Of a stretch of DNA of 64,000 nucleotides, positions 7,741 through 17,225 are shown in pieces. Every line of letters starts with the position of its first letter. The stretch's first letter is position 1. Position numbers and translations under genes: made by a program. Below the pieces are notes generated by a model, which saw nothing but the letters and a program-made list of their open reading frames with translations, was not told the DNA's origin and searched no databases. This DNA is from Acidobacteriota bacterium. Lineage in GTDB: Bacteria > Acidobacteriota > Terriglobia > Terriglobales > Acidobacteriaceae. The stretch is from positions 124,001 through 188,000 of the forward strand of contig JABCZL010000002.1 in NCBI GenBank assembly GCA_013289685.1, read 5' to 3'.

Positions 7741-9459
7741 CTAAAGAGCCTTCTGAACCGCCGCCTGCAGCGCTGCCAGTCCCGCCTTCACGTTGCTCCC
7801 CAGATGCACCCGTAGCGCCCGTCTTCCGCGGTCGGCCAACACCTGGAAATCTCCGCGAGCCTGCGCCGCCTTCACGATTCCGAACGTATATTTCTGTCCC
7901 GGCACCGGCAGTTCGACCGAATCGTCGCAGGTGATTTGCAGGAACACTCCCGAGTTCGGTCCGCCCTTGTACGCCTGTCCCGTCGAGTGCAGGAATCGCG
8001 GACCGAAACCCAGGCAAGTCGCCACGCGTTTCGTGTCGCGCACCGAATGCCGCAACGCTTGCAGACTCTCGGCATGCTCTGCGTTCATCTGGACATAGCC
8101 AAGCACGGCAAAATAATCACCAGCCTTGATGCGCGCCAGATGCGCCTTGAGATATCCAGCGAGCGAGTTGTCGCCGCCTGCGGCCTTCGCGAGTTCGGCA
8201 GCATTCTTCTCGTCGGTGAACAACTTGATGCCGCTGTCTTCAACCACCGGTTTTTCCGCGGGCAGGGAGCCGGTCTTCTCATAGGCCGACGTCAACTCCC
8301 GCGTCGCGATCTTGCTGGCTTCGACATCAGGCTGGTTGAAGGCGTTGATGTGGATGATCGAACCCGCGACGGCAGTGGCAATCTCCCAGCGGAAGAATTC
8401 CGCTCCGAGATCATAGATGTCGGCCATCGCGATGCGCACCACCGGATGCCCGGCCTTCTCGATCGCCGCCACTTTCGCATCCTGATCCGCGTCTGCGCCA
8501 GATTCCAGCCGTACATACACGAAGATGCGGTCTCTGCCGTAAACGTCGGGCGTGGTCAGACTCTCGCGGTCCACTGGGATGATGCCCTTGCCGACTTTTC
8601 CCGTCGACTCTGCGAGCAGTTGTTCCAGCCACGCTCCCAGATCGGAAATGCCGGGAGAAGTGATGATCGTAACTTTGTCGCGCCCCGCGTTTGCGGCCGT
8701 TCCGAGAATAATGCCCAGCGCGGCTCCGGGGTTTTCTTCGATGCTTGCACCCGCTCCGCAGTCTCGCACCATCTCCGCTGCCCCGGCGAGAAATTTCTTG
8801 GTGTCCAGACCCATCACCGCCGCTGGAACCATGCCGAAGTTCGACAGCGCTGAATAACGGCCGCCGATCGAGGGCCGTCCGAAAAAGACATGCAGAAAGC
8901 GATCGGCCTCGGCCACCTGCTGCATTTTCGAGCCGGGGTCGGTGATCGCGATGAACTGGCTGCCGACTTTTACCGCGCCCACCGCCTGCTTGGTGCGCTC
9001 GAAGAAATATTGTTTGAAAATGTTGGGTTCGAGCGTGCTGCCGGACTTGCTCGAAACGATGAAGAGCGTTTTGGGGATATCGATCAGGTGCTCGAATGCC
9101 TTTACCTGGCCAGGATCAGTCGAATCGAGTACGTGCAGGGTAGGGAAGTGCGTGATCCTGCCGAACGTCATGCGCAGGACTTCCGGACACAAGCTCGATC
9201 CGCCCATCCCGAGCAGCAACACATGCTGAAAGCCGCGAGCCTGAACTTCCTTCGCGAGCTTTGCCAGTTGATCGTGCTGTGCGATCTGTTCGTCGACAAT
9301 GTCGAGCCAGCCCAGCCAGTTGGCCTCATCACTGCCGGTCCAGAGTGTTGCGTCGCGCTGCCACAAGCGCGCCATTTTGCCGCTCGATTGCCAGTCGGCC
9401 ATCGCCGCTTTTACAGTCGAGGCCAGCGATTCCGGAAGGGAAGTCTTCAGTCGGCTCAC
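7741..9459 (-). CDS. pgi: glucose-6-phosphate isomerase of the type found in Tal-Pgi fusions
   Basis: The 572-residue product interconverts glucose-6-phosphate and fructose-6-phosphate. The SIS-fold signatures are clear: VLLLGMGGSSLCPEVL near residue 80, the sugar-phosphate loop SKSGSTLEPN near 135, and a late catalytic region with GIVKAAQARGD. It resembles the isomerase half of bifunctional transaldolase/phosphoglucose isomerase proteins rather than E. coli Pgi. Here tal is a separate gene that stops only 5 bases upstream (tal stop TAG at 9467-9465, pgi GTG at 9459) and in a different frame. Together the two products are 964 residues, about the size of the fused enzyme. AAGGA precedes the GTG. 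Confidence 0.88.
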   Translation of the reverse strand: MSRLKTSLPESLASTVKAAMADWQSSGKMARLWQRDATLWTGSDEANWLGWLDIVDEQIAQHDQLAKLAKEVQARGFQHVLLLGMGGSSLCPEVLRMTFGRITHFPTLHVLDSTDPGQVKAFEHLIDIPKTLFIVSSKSGSTLEPNIFKQYFFERTKQAVGAVKVGSQFIAITDPGSKMQQVAEADRFLHVFFGRPSIGGRYSALSNFGMVPAAVMGLDTKKFLAGAAEMVRDCGAGASIEENPGAALGIILGTAANAGRDKVTIITSPGISDLGAWLEQLLAESTGKVGKGIIPVDRESLTTPDVYGRDRIFVYVRLESGADADQDAKVAAIEKAGHPVVRIAMADIYDLGAEFFRWEIATAVAGSIIHINAFNQPDVEASKIATRELTSAYEKTGSLPAEKPVVEDSGIKLFTDEKNAAELAKAAGGDNSLAGYLKAHLARIKAGDYFAVLGYVQMNAEHAESLQALRHSVRDTKRVATCLGFGPRFLHSTGQAYKGGPNSGVFLQITCDDSVELPVPGQKYTFGIVKAAQARGDFQVLADRGRRALRVHLGSNVKAGLAALQAAVQKAL

Positions 9460-9464
9460 GAGAT

Positions 9465-10643
9465 CTATCCTTTTTGCTGAGTGGTCTTTTCTGTACTCTT
9501 GGCTACCGCAGCCAACAGTTTGTCGAACGCATCCGCGAATAGTTTGACGCCGTCGTCAGTCAGCTTGTCGGTGACTTGCTTCATCGAGATGCCGGCGCGC
9601 GCCAGATTCTGCATAACGGTTGCGGCTCCGGCCACGTCCTCGGTGAGGGCGTTGCGCAGCAATCCATGATCGCGGAAAGCTTCGATGGTTGCCGGCGGCA
9701 TGGTGTTAACCGTATCGGGCCCGATCAGTTCCTCGATGTAGATTACGTCGCGGTAGTTTGGATTCTTGGTGCTGGTGCTGGCCCACAGGACCCGTTGAGT
9801 TTGCGCTCCCTTGGCCGCCAACGCCTGCCAGCGCGGTCCGCTGAAGATGCGCTGGTAGCTCTGATAGGTAAGCTTGCCGTTGGCAATCGCAACTTTGCCA
9901 AGCAGGCTCTTCAATAAGGCCTGCTGGCTCGCGTCGGCCGTTGCCTTCAGTTTGTCGTTGAGCAGGGAATCGACCAGCGTATCGATGCGGCTGATAAAAA
10001 AGCTGGCCACACTGGCCATCTTGTTCAGATTGCCGCCGCGCGCTGCCAGGTCTTCGAGTCCCGCGATATAGGCCTCGGCGACTTTCTCATAAACATCTTG
10101 CGCGAACAGAAGCGTGATATTGATGTTGATGCCTTCGCCGATCAACTGACGGATCGCCGGCAGTCCTTCTGCTGTGCCCGGCACCTTGATCATCACGTTC
10201 TCGCGCTGCACCGCCTTCCATAAGCGGCGCGCCTCGTCGATGGTCTCTGGTGTTTTGCGCGCAAGGTACGGCGAGACTTCCAGACTCACGTATCCATCGC
10301 GGAATTTGGATTCGTCATATACGGTACGCAGCGCATCGGCCGCATCCTGGATATCGCGAATGGCGATCTGTTCGTAGCGGGCCGTGGTGTCGAGGTCTTT
10401 CCGCGAGGCGAGAGTCTTCAGGAAATCGTCATACAGAGAGCTGTCGGCGATGGCCTTCTCGAAGATGGAGGGATTCGAAGTCATCCCCCGGAGTCCGTCA
10501 TCGTCAATCATTTGTTTCAGCTTTCCGGTGGTGAACAGATCGCGCCGAATGTAATCGAGCCACATCGACTGACCATAGTTGAGCAATTCTTTTAGCGGAT
10601 TTTTGGTGGCTTTCGAGGTTTCCAGAACTCCAGTTGGCTGCAT
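9465..10643 (-). CDS. tal: transaldolase
   Basis: A 392-residue enzyme that moves a dihydroxyacetone unit between sedoheptulose-7-phosphate and glyceraldehyde-3-phosphate in the non-oxidative pentose phosphate pathway. Landmarks are GMTSNPSIFEKAI near residue 53, ENVMIKVPGTAEG near 148 with the Schiff-base Lys, GININITLLFA near 170, and WASTSTKNPNYRDVIYIEEL near 287. It belongs to the longer Mycobacterium/cyanobacterial-type subfamily that is often fused to Pgi. A strong AGGAGG sits 5 bases before the ATG. It is 87 bases downstream of tkt and almost abuts pgi. Confidence 0.95.
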   Translation of the reverse strand: MQPTGVLETSKATKNPLKELLNYGQSMWLDYIRRDLFTTGKLKQMIDDDGLRGMTSNPSIFEKAIADSSLYDDFLKTLASRKDLDTTARYEQIAIRDIQDAADALRTVYDESKFRDGYVSLEVSPYLARKTPETIDEARRLWKAVQRENVMIKVPGTAEGLPAIRQLIGEGININITLLFAQDVYEKVAEAYIAGLEDLAARGGNLNKMASVASFFISRIDTLVDSLLNDKLKATADASQQALLKSLLGKVAIANGKLTYQSYQRIFSGPRWQALAAKGAQTQRVLWASTSTKNPNYRDVIYIEELIGPDTVNTMPPATIEAFRDHGLLRNALTEDVAGAATVMQNLARAGISMKQVTDKLTDDGVKLFADAFDKLLAAVAKSTEKTTQQKG

Positions 10644-10730
10644 GATGACCTCCTAAAGATTCCCCATTCGTAGACGTGCCGGGCTACGTCTGTTCTGTCG
10701 AGACAAGAGAGAACGTAACCAGTTACGCCT

Positions 10731-12812
10731 CTACTTTGCTGCGATCGCGGCGCGGGCTTCTGCCACGACGGTCTCCACAGTGAACCCAAAATATTTCAGC
10801 AGATCTTTAAGCGGCGCCGAGGCGCCAAAGCGGTGCATCCCCACGTTGCGTCCCTTAAGGCCGGTATAGCGTCCCCATCCGAAGGTTGCCGCCATTTCTA
10901 CCGAAACCCGCGCCGTCACGTCAGAGGGCAGAACGCTCTCTTTGTAAGCCGCATCCTGCTGTTCAAAGATCTCCTGCGATGGCATGCTGACCACCCGCGC
11001 CTTGATGCCCTCGGTTTTTAATTTCTCGTAGGCGTCGACGCATAACGACAATTCGCTACCCGTTCCGAGAAGAATCACTTCGGGCTTTCCGCCCGGCGCG
11101 TCGGCCAGCACGTAAGCGCCCTTCGCCACTCCGGAAGCCGGAGCGTATTTGGTCCGATCCAGAGTTGGCACGTTTTGCCGAGTCAATACCAGTGCGGCGG
11201 GCGAGTGCTGCAGTTGCGCAATGATTTTCCAGGCCTCCGTAACCTCATTCGCATCGCCGGGACGAAGCACAATCAAATTCGGCATGGCCCGCAACGATGC
11301 CAGTTGCTCGATCGGCTGGTGAGTTGGTCCATCTTCTCCCAGGCCGATGGAATCGTGGGTGTAGACGAAAATCGAAGGAATTTCCATCAGCGCCGACAAC
11401 CGGATGCTGGCCCGCATGTAGTCGCTGAAATTGAAGAACGTAGCGCCGAACGCGCGAATGCCCGACACAATCATGCCATTCACGCTGGCGCCCATCACGT
11501 GCTCGCGCACTCCGAAGTGCAGGTTGCGTCCTCCAGGACTGTCGGCTTGAAATTCACCCGCGCCTTCGAACTTCAGCGTGGTCTTGTTTGAGGTCGCCAG
11601 GTCAGCCGATCCGCCGATCAGCCACGGAATGTTCTGCGCCAGAGCATTGAGCACCTTGCCCCCACTTTCGCGGGTCGCAATTCCCTTGGCATCGGCGGGA
11701 AATGTGGGCAGGTTCTTGTCCCATCCCGCCGGGAGTTCGCGGTGCTGCATGCAGCGCAAGCGCTCGGCCAGGTCGGGGAACTTCTGAGAGTATTCCGCGA
11801 AACGCACCGACCACTGCGCGTGCAGATCGTGTCCACGCTTTCCAATCCCTTCGCGGAAATGTTCGCGCACTCCATCCGGCACCAGGAACTTTGCGTCTTC
11901 CGGCCAACCATAGAACCTCTTGGTCAGTTTGACCTCTTCTTCCCCCAGAGGTTCGCCGTGAGCGGCATTGCTGTCGTGTTTGTGGGGAGAGCCGTAGCCG
12001 ATGTGGCTATCGACGATGATCAGCGTTGGCCGGTCGGTGGTTTTGTGAAAGGTCTCGAAGGCACGTGCCAGCATCTCCAGATCGTTGGCGTCGGCGACAC
12101 GCGTGACGTTCCAGCCGTAGCCGACGAAGCGCGTTGCCACGTCCTCGCTGAACGACCACTCGGCGGGGCCATCGAGCGTAATTCGATTGTTGTCGTACAT
12201 CCAGCAGAGATTGGACAGTTTCAGATGTCCGGCGAGCGAGGCGGCCTCGCCTCCTATGCCTTCCATCAGATCGCCATCCGAGCACATCGCGTAGACGTTG
12301 TAGTCGAAGATTTCTAGCCCCGGACGGTTGAAATTTGCCGCTTGCCATTTTCCCGCGATGGCCATACCCACGCTATTGCCCACCCCCTGGCCCAGCGGGC
12401 CGGTCGTGGTTTCCACTCCGGAAGTGAGGTGCGATTCGGGATGCCCCGGCGTGCGGCTTCCGAGCTGCCGGAAGCGCTTAATCTCTTCCATCGGGACCGC
12501 GAGTTCCTTGGTAACCTGCCCGTCTTTGCCGACCTGCCGCACCTCGGCGAGGTGCAGCATGGCATAAAGCAGCATGGAAGCGTGGCCGTTGGAGAGCACG
12601 AAGCGGTCGCGATTGAGCCAGGTCGGATCGGCCGGATCGTAGCGCAGGAATTCCTGCCAGAGGCAATAGGTGACCGGCGCCAGTCCCATGGGCGCGCCCG
12701 GATGGCCCGAGTTCGCCTGCTGCACCGCATCAATGGCAAGAGTACGAATCGTGTTGATGCACAGCGTCTCCAGTTGCTGCCCCGTAACCAAAACTTGTTC
12801 ACTGGCTACCAT
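10731..12812 (-). CDS. tkt: transketolase
   Basis: A 693-residue thiamine-diphosphate enzyme that transfers two-carbon ketol units between pentose phosphates and aldoses. It shows NSGHPGAPMGLAPV near residue 34, the TPP/Mg motif GDLMEGIGGEAASLAGH near 157 followed by NN, FGVREHVMG carrying the glutamate that activates TPP, and the sugar-phosphate site DSIGLGEDGPTHQP. The length is typical. An AGGAGG-like site is 10-12 bases before the ATG. It is the first gene of the leftward pentose-phosphate operon, so the promoter should be in the 180 bases before it. Confidence 0.96.
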   Translation of the reverse strand: MVASEQVLVTGQQLETLCINTIRTLAIDAVQQANSGHPGAPMGLAPVTYCLWQEFLRYDPADPTWLNRDRFVLSNGHASMLLYAMLHLAEVRQVGKDGQVTKELAVPMEEIKRFRQLGSRTPGHPESHLTSGVETTTGPLGQGVGNSVGMAIAGKWQAANFNRPGLEIFDYNVYAMCSDGDLMEGIGGEAASLAGHLKLSNLCWMYDNNRITLDGPAEWSFSEDVATRFVGYGWNVTRVADANDLEMLARAFETFHKTTDRPTLIIVDSHIGYGSPHKHDSNAAHGEPLGEEEVKLTKRFYGWPEDAKFLVPDGVREHFREGIGKRGHDLHAQWSVRFAEYSQKFPDLAERLRCMQHRELPAGWDKNLPTFPADAKGIATRESGGKVLNALAQNIPWLIGGSADLATSNKTTLKFEGAGEFQADSPGGRNLHFGVREHVMGASVNGMIVSGIRAFGATFFNFSDYMRASIRLSALMEIPSIFVYTHDSIGLGEDGPTHQPIEQLASLRAMPNLIVLRPGDANEVTEAWKIIAQLQHSPAALVLTRQNVPTLDRTKYAPASGVAKGAYVLADAPGGKPEVILLGTGSELSLCVDAYEKLKTEGIKARVVSMPSQEIFEQQDAAYKESVLPSDVTARVSVEMAATFGWGRYTGLKGRNVGMHRFGASAPLKDLLKYFGFTVETVVAEARAAIAAK

Positions 12813-12992
12813 GCGAGTCCGCTCCTCCTGCCTGAGATATTCATCGGCGTGCGATCACTCCCCAATGAATCGGCCCACAGCTAATTAGAGGTTCCGATTA
12901 CAGAAAGGGTTCAGTACGCAGAAAGTGTACCAATTTCCGCGAAGACGTGGATTGAGCTGCGGTGAAAAACTGGCGGAGTGAGGGGAGGGCCC

Positions 12993-13637
12993 CTACTTCA
13001 GAAGGTTCAAGTAACCGTTCTCGGTTTGAGATGCCTTGGTCGTGTCCTGTACGAACTTGATGAATTGGCGCAGGTTGTCGCGTTCGGTGGGAGCCATTCC
13101 TTCGAAATGGACGCGAACGCCGCTGGCGGCCCGGTTGCGGGATACCACTCCGCTCAGCACAAACCCTTTGACCCAGATCTTTCCGTTCGGCACCCAGAGA
13201 CCGATTTCGACTTTCGCACCCGGTTTAACCGGGCTAGCCGTTTCGACCAGGCACCCGCCGACACTGGTGTTGGAGAGGTTGCCCCAAATTGGAACTGGGA
13301 ACTCATCGACGCGAAGCTCGACCGCCACGAAGCACTTGATGCGCGGATGGCGGCGGCGGTCGCTCCCCCAGTTCGGGCTGAACAAATCGGGTTCAAAAGG
13401 AGGTGACGCGGAGGCAGGAGTCGGAACCGGCTGTGGCTCCGGTGTGGCGGCCTGGGCAGAGGTCGAAGCCTTCAGCCCACCAGCCTTGATCTCACGCATC
13501 GCGGCCAGCAGTGCTTCCTCGCGCTTATCGGCAGGAGCTTCACGGTAAGCCTGGAGCAGCTTACCCACATGCCGGACGAGGTCCGGATCAGACAATATTC
13601 GCGTCCAGTCAGTTCCCGCTGCCGTTGCCGCACTCAT
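12993..13637 (-). CDS. PilZ-domain protein
   Basis: A 214-residue protein with a helical N-terminal part (1-55), an Ala/Pro/Thr-rich linker (about 56-85) and a C-terminal PilZ domain. The c-di-GMP-binding signatures are both present: RRRHPR at 94-99 and NTSVGG at 123-128, with CLVET following. It is therefore likely a cytosolic c-di-GMP receptor that acts on an unknown partner through its N-terminal part. I prefer the ATG at 13637 (GGAAG 11 bases before) to an in-frame GTG 9 bases upstream. It precedes tkt in the same direction but with a 180-base gap. Confidence 0.85.
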   Translation of the reverse strand: MSAATAAGTDWTRILSDPDLVRHVGKLLQAYREAPADKREEALLAAMREIKAGGLKASTSAQAATPEPQPVPTPASASPPFEPDLFSPNWGSDRRRHPRIKCFVAVELRVDEFPVPIWGNLSNTSVGGCLVETASPVKPGAKVEIGLWVPNGKIWVKGFVLSGVVSRNRAASGVRVHFEGMAPTERDNLRQFIKFVQDTTKASQTENGYLNLLK

Positions 13638-13807
13638 GGAATGCACGTCTTCCGTTCTTAATGGTTTGCGACTGCTTTGACTAGATTGAACCTAAGGTTA
13701 CCGCCGTTCAAGATGACCTAAGTCACTTCGGTGAGGTTTCTGGTGGATGGGTGGATGGGTGGATGCTCTTGAGTTCGCTGGCGAGATATGGTTTCGAACG
13801 GGCGGCT

Positions 13808-14143
13808 TCACTGACCTTCGAACACAACCTGGAGCACCTCGGTGGTCTCATTCTGCGCCGTCTCGAACTTCCATTTCCCGACCGCATCGATGGCGGCATC
13901 GACCAGCACCGGATTCCCGCCCAGCACGCGGGTAGACTTCACGCTGCCATTCGCCCGCACCACGGCTTCGACTCGAACGATCCCGCGGATGTGCATCTTT
14001 TTTGCCAGTTCGGGATAGTTCGGCAAGACACGCGAAGAGATCTTTCGCTCGGAGTTTCCAGCCCCCGGAGCGCTCTGAGCGGTCACTGGGCTCGCCGTTA
14101 GTGCTATGAGTGCGACCGCTGTGAATAGAGCATTTCTGCGCAT
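13808..14143 (-). CDS. secreted TonB C-terminal domain protein
   Basis: The product is 111 residues: a signal peptide (MRRNALFTAVALIALTASPVTAQ) and one TonB-C domain, LPNYPELAKKMHIRGIVRVEAVV, then GSVKSTRVLGGNPVLVDAAIDAVGKW. It lacks the N-terminal membrane anchor and Pro-rich spacer of true TonB, so it is probably a periplasmic stand-alone domain, not an energy transducer. The family usually contacts outer-membrane receptors or peptidoglycan-linked partners. It is divergent from the TolC-EmrA-EmrB operon, with a 297-base spacer. Function beyond the domain call is open. Confidence 0.8.
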   Translation of the reverse strand: MRRNALFTAVALIALTASPVTAQSAPGAGNSERKISSRVLPNYPELAKKMHIRGIVRVEAVVRANGSVKSTRVLGGNPVLVDAAIDAVGKWKFETAQNETTEVLQVVFEGQ

Positions 14144-14440
14144 GCCATTCGTTCCCCTTTACTCTCCTAGCTTAACGGGCGGACGGACTCCGGGCAAAGT
14201 ACCGAAGATAGTGGACTTCGGGTGCGGCTGCGGATTTTGAAAGTCTCGATTCTTGCCCTGATTCGGCGGGTGTTCTCAAAAGCGACGTGAAGACCGAGAA
14301 CATGCGCTGCCAGGTCATTCCAGCAGAATCGTTTGCATCTCAGGGTGCGCCAAACGAATCAAATGCAACGAGTTATGCTATAGGCGAGGAAGAACCCGCC
14401 GGCTCGTCACTGGCCTAGCCGGAAGTTCCCACGATCAAGA

Positions 14441-15913
14441 ATGCGTTACTCATCTATACTTTCCCAACTGGCATTTTTCAGTTTTATTCTTGCGCTGCTG
14501 GCGACTCCGTCCCTGCTGGCCCAGGCTGCAGGCGGAACAGCTTCGGCTCCGAATGTTACCCTTCCCGGCCCGCAAAATCCCTTTCTGGGGAGCGCTCCGG
14601 AAGGAAACGCTACGTCGGAAGTCTTGCAAATCGACTTCAAAGATGCCATTGATCGCGGCTTGCGCAACAATCTTGGGCTGCTGCTGGCGGGCGACCAGGC
14701 CCAGACGGCGCGTGGCGAACGTTGGAAGGAGCTCAGTGAGCTCTTACCCAACCTCAACGCCCGGGTGAGCGAGAACGTTCAGACTCAGAGCCTGGCTGCG
14801 ATTGGGTTCAACAAGCTTTTCCCCATATTGAGCCCTCCGGGCACGAATCCGAACCGTCTTCCTCGTCTGGTTCCTGCATTCAATTACTTTGACGCCCGCA
14901 CCTCGCTCAGCCAGTCCCTATTCGATTTCAAGAGCCTCGAGAAAGAGCGGGCTGCGTCCGAAGGGGTGAAGGCCGCCCAATTCAGTTATAAAGACGCTCG
15001 CGAAATGGTCGTGCTCGCGGTCGGCAACTCCTATCTGCAAGCCATCGCCGCCAGTGCGCGCGTGGAAACCTCCGAGGCCCAGGTCACGAGCGCGCAGGCT
15101 CTCTACACTAAAGCGGCCGACCAGCAGAAGGCCGGGCTGAGTCCCGCCATTGACGCGCTGCGCTCGCAGGTCGAACTTCAAACCCGCCAGCAGCAGCTCA
15201 TCGTTGCCCGCAACGATCTTGCCAAGCTGAAGCTGAACGTGGCGCGGATCATCGGTCTGCCGCCGGGACAGGAGTTTGTGCTGACCGAAAAGGCGCCGTA
15301 TCAGGCTTTGGCCGCTCTGCCGCTCGACACCTACCTGCAACGCGCCTATGCGGCGCGCGCCGACTACCAGGCGGCTATCGCTCAAGTGCGGTCGGCTGAG
15401 CTGTCGAGAAAGGCCGCCGCAGCCGGACGTTATCCTTCCCTCGATCTCGGCGCGAATCTCGGCGATATCGGCGTCAACCCCAGCCAGTCGAACGGCACCT
15501 GGCAGGTGAATGGTGGCATTAACGTCCCAATCTTCGCCGGAAACCGGGTTCACAGCGATGTACTCGAGGCCGATGCGCAATTGAAGCAGGCACGCTCTCA
15601 ACTGGGAGATCTCCGCGGACGAATCGACTACGAGGTCCGCACCGCGCTGCTCGATCTCAATGCTGCTGCCGAACAAGTAGAGGTGGCCCGCAGTTCTGTC
15701 GACCTGGCGGAACAGGCCCTGGCACAATCGCAGGATCGCTTCACCGCCGGAGTGGCCGACAACCTGGAAGTGGTGCAGGCGCAGGAAGCGGTGGCCAGCG
15801 CGCACGAGAGTTATATTCAGAGTCTCTATGCCCACAATCTCTCGAAGGTCGAATTGGCGCACGCCATCGGAGATGCGGAAGAGGGCGTCAAACGGTACTT
15901 GAAAGGCAATTAA
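14441..15913 (+). CDS. TolC-family outer membrane efflux protein
   Basis: A 490-residue outer-membrane factor with a signal peptide (LAFFSFILALLATPSLLAQA). It has two repeat halves, each opening with a DAIDRGLRNNLGLLLAGDQ-like helix and a strand region (ELLPNLNARVSENV; AAGRYPSLDLGANLGDIG). Long coiled helices rich in Ala, Gln and Glu follow (VEVARSSVDLAEQALAQSQ). Length fits the family (about 450-500). It is 7 bases from the EmrA-like gene and 1.3 kb from EmrB, so all three parts of the pump are made from one mRNA. This gives the outer-membrane exit duct. Confidence 0.92.
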   Translation: MRYSSILSQLAFFSFILALLATPSLLAQAAGGTASAPNVTLPGPQNPFLGSAPEGNATSEVLQIDFKDAIDRGLRNNLGLLLAGDQAQTARGERWKELSELLPNLNARVSENVQTQSLAAIGFNKLFPILSPPGTNPNRLPRLVPAFNYFDARTSLSQSLFDFKSLEKERAASEGVKAAQFSYKDAREMVVLAVGNSYLQAIAASARVETSEAQVTSAQALYTKAADQQKAGLSPAIDALRSQVELQTRQQQLIVARNDLAKLKLNVARIIGLPPGQEFVLTEKAPYQALAALPLDTYLQRAYAARADYQAAIAQVRSAELSRKAAAAGRYPSLDLGANLGDIGVNPSQSNGTWQVNGGINVPIFAGNRVHSDVLEADAQLKQARSQLGDLRGRIDYEVRTALLDLNAAAEQVEVARSSVDLAEQALAQSQDRFTAGVADNLEVVQAQEAVASAHESYIQSLYAHNLSKVELAHAIGDAEEGVKRYLKGN

Positions 15914-15920
15914 TAAACGT

Positions 15921-17225
15921 ATGGAAACGGCACAAAATCTTCCCGCCATTATCGAGAAACCTGTCGAGAAAGCTGTCGAGAAACCTGCAGTCGAGAAGCC
16001 GGTGGGCAGCACCAAGCCATTGCCATCGACCGAGGACGATTTTCGCACGCGGCCTTCGCGTACGCAGAGTTCCGGCTTCCGGATTGGCGTGGGGATCGCC
16101 ATTGTTGTTCTGCTGGTCGCGGGCTACTTCGTTTATCACTATTTGTCCAGCTACGAATCCACCGACGACGCCCAGGTCGACGGCCATGTGAATTCCATCA
16201 GTGCCCGCATCTCCGGCCACGTCGTCAAGCTGAACGTCGACGACAATCAATACGTACAAGCGGGAACTGTGCTGGTCGAGATCGATCCAGCTGACTATCA
16301 AGTTGCCTACGATCGTGCCAAGGCCGACTTTGAAGATGCTCAGGCAGCCGCCGTCGCAGCGGGAGTGAATGTTCCGATCACCGCGGTCAACACCACGAGC
16401 CAGGTTTCCTCGACTGAAGCCGACGTGAACAGCGCCCGTGCGGGCATTCAAGTCGCCAGACAACAGTTCGAAGCCGCCAAAGCACAGCTGCAGGAAGCGG
16501 AAGCTAATAACGTGAAGGCGCAGAACGATCTCGTCCGCTATAAGCAACTGGTCGATAAGCAGGAGATTTCGCAGCAGCAGTACGATCAGGCCACGGCCGC
16601 CGCCAAGGCCAGTGCAGCCAGCGTTGAAGGCGCCCGCGCCAGCGCCGACGGCGCGCAGCAACAGGTTACTCAGGCCCAGGGGAAACTCGTTCAGGCGGAG
16701 GCCAACTCAAACTACGCCAACACTGCACCCAAGCAGATGCTGGTCATCAAAGCCCGAGCGACGGCGGCGCTGGCGGAGGCACAACGCAAGAAAGCCGATC
16801 TCGACCAGGCCGCTTTGAACCTGCAGTACACAAAGATCGTCGCTCCCGTGAACGGGGTCGTCAGCAATCGCACCGTGGAAGTCGGGCAGAACGTTGCCCC
16901 CGGCCAGGAGCTGATGAAGATCATCAATCTTGACGACGTTTGGATCACGGCGAACTTCAAAGAAACCCAGCTGCGGAGCATGAAGGTCGGCCAGCGCGTC
17001 AGCATCGATGTCGACGCCAATGGCAGAACCTACAACGGCAAAGTCGACAGCGTTGCCGGAGCTAGCGGCGCCCGCTTCAGTCTGCTGCCGCCGGAGAACG
17101 CCACCGGAAATTACGTGAAAGTCGTGCAGCGCATCCCGGTCAAGATCGTGCTCGATCCCGGTGCGAACAGCGATCACCAGTTGCGTCCCGGCATGTCGGT
17201 CACGCCCAAGGTCTGGATTCGCTAA
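15921..17225 (+). CDS. EmrA/HlyD-type membrane fusion protein
   Basis: A 434-residue periplasmic adaptor. An N-terminal cytoplasmic tail with an EKPVEK repeat (11-28) precedes one membrane helix (about 54-75). The lipoyl half-motif TDDAQVDGHVNSISARISG is near 81, then a long coiled-coil hairpin (about 160-295), the second lipoyl half, and a beta-barrel (NLDDVWITANFKETQLRSM). The C-terminal LRPGMSVTPKVWIR is typical of EmrA. It joins the MFS pump to the TolC channel. Its stop codon overlaps the start of the pump gene by one base. Confidence 0.92.
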   Translation: METAQNLPAIIEKPVEKAVEKPAVEKPVGSTKPLPSTEDDFRTRPSRTQSSGFRIGVGIAIVVLLVAGYFVYHYLSSYESTDDAQVDGHVNSISARISGHVVKLNVDDNQYVQAGTVLVEIDPADYQVAYDRAKADFEDAQAAAVAAGVNVPITAVNTTSQVSSTEADVNSARAGIQVARQQFEAAKAQLQEAEANNVKAQNDLVRYKQLVDKQEISQQQYDQATAAAKASAASVEGARASADGAQQQVTQAQGKLVQAEANSNYANTAPKQMLVIKARATAALAEAQRKKADLDQAALNLQYTKIVAPVNGVVSNRTVEVGQNVAPGQELMKIINLDDVWITANFKETQLRSMKVGQRVSIDVDANGRTYNGKVDSVAGASGARFSLLPPENATGNYVKVVQRIPVKIVLDPGANSDHQLRPGMSVTPKVWIR

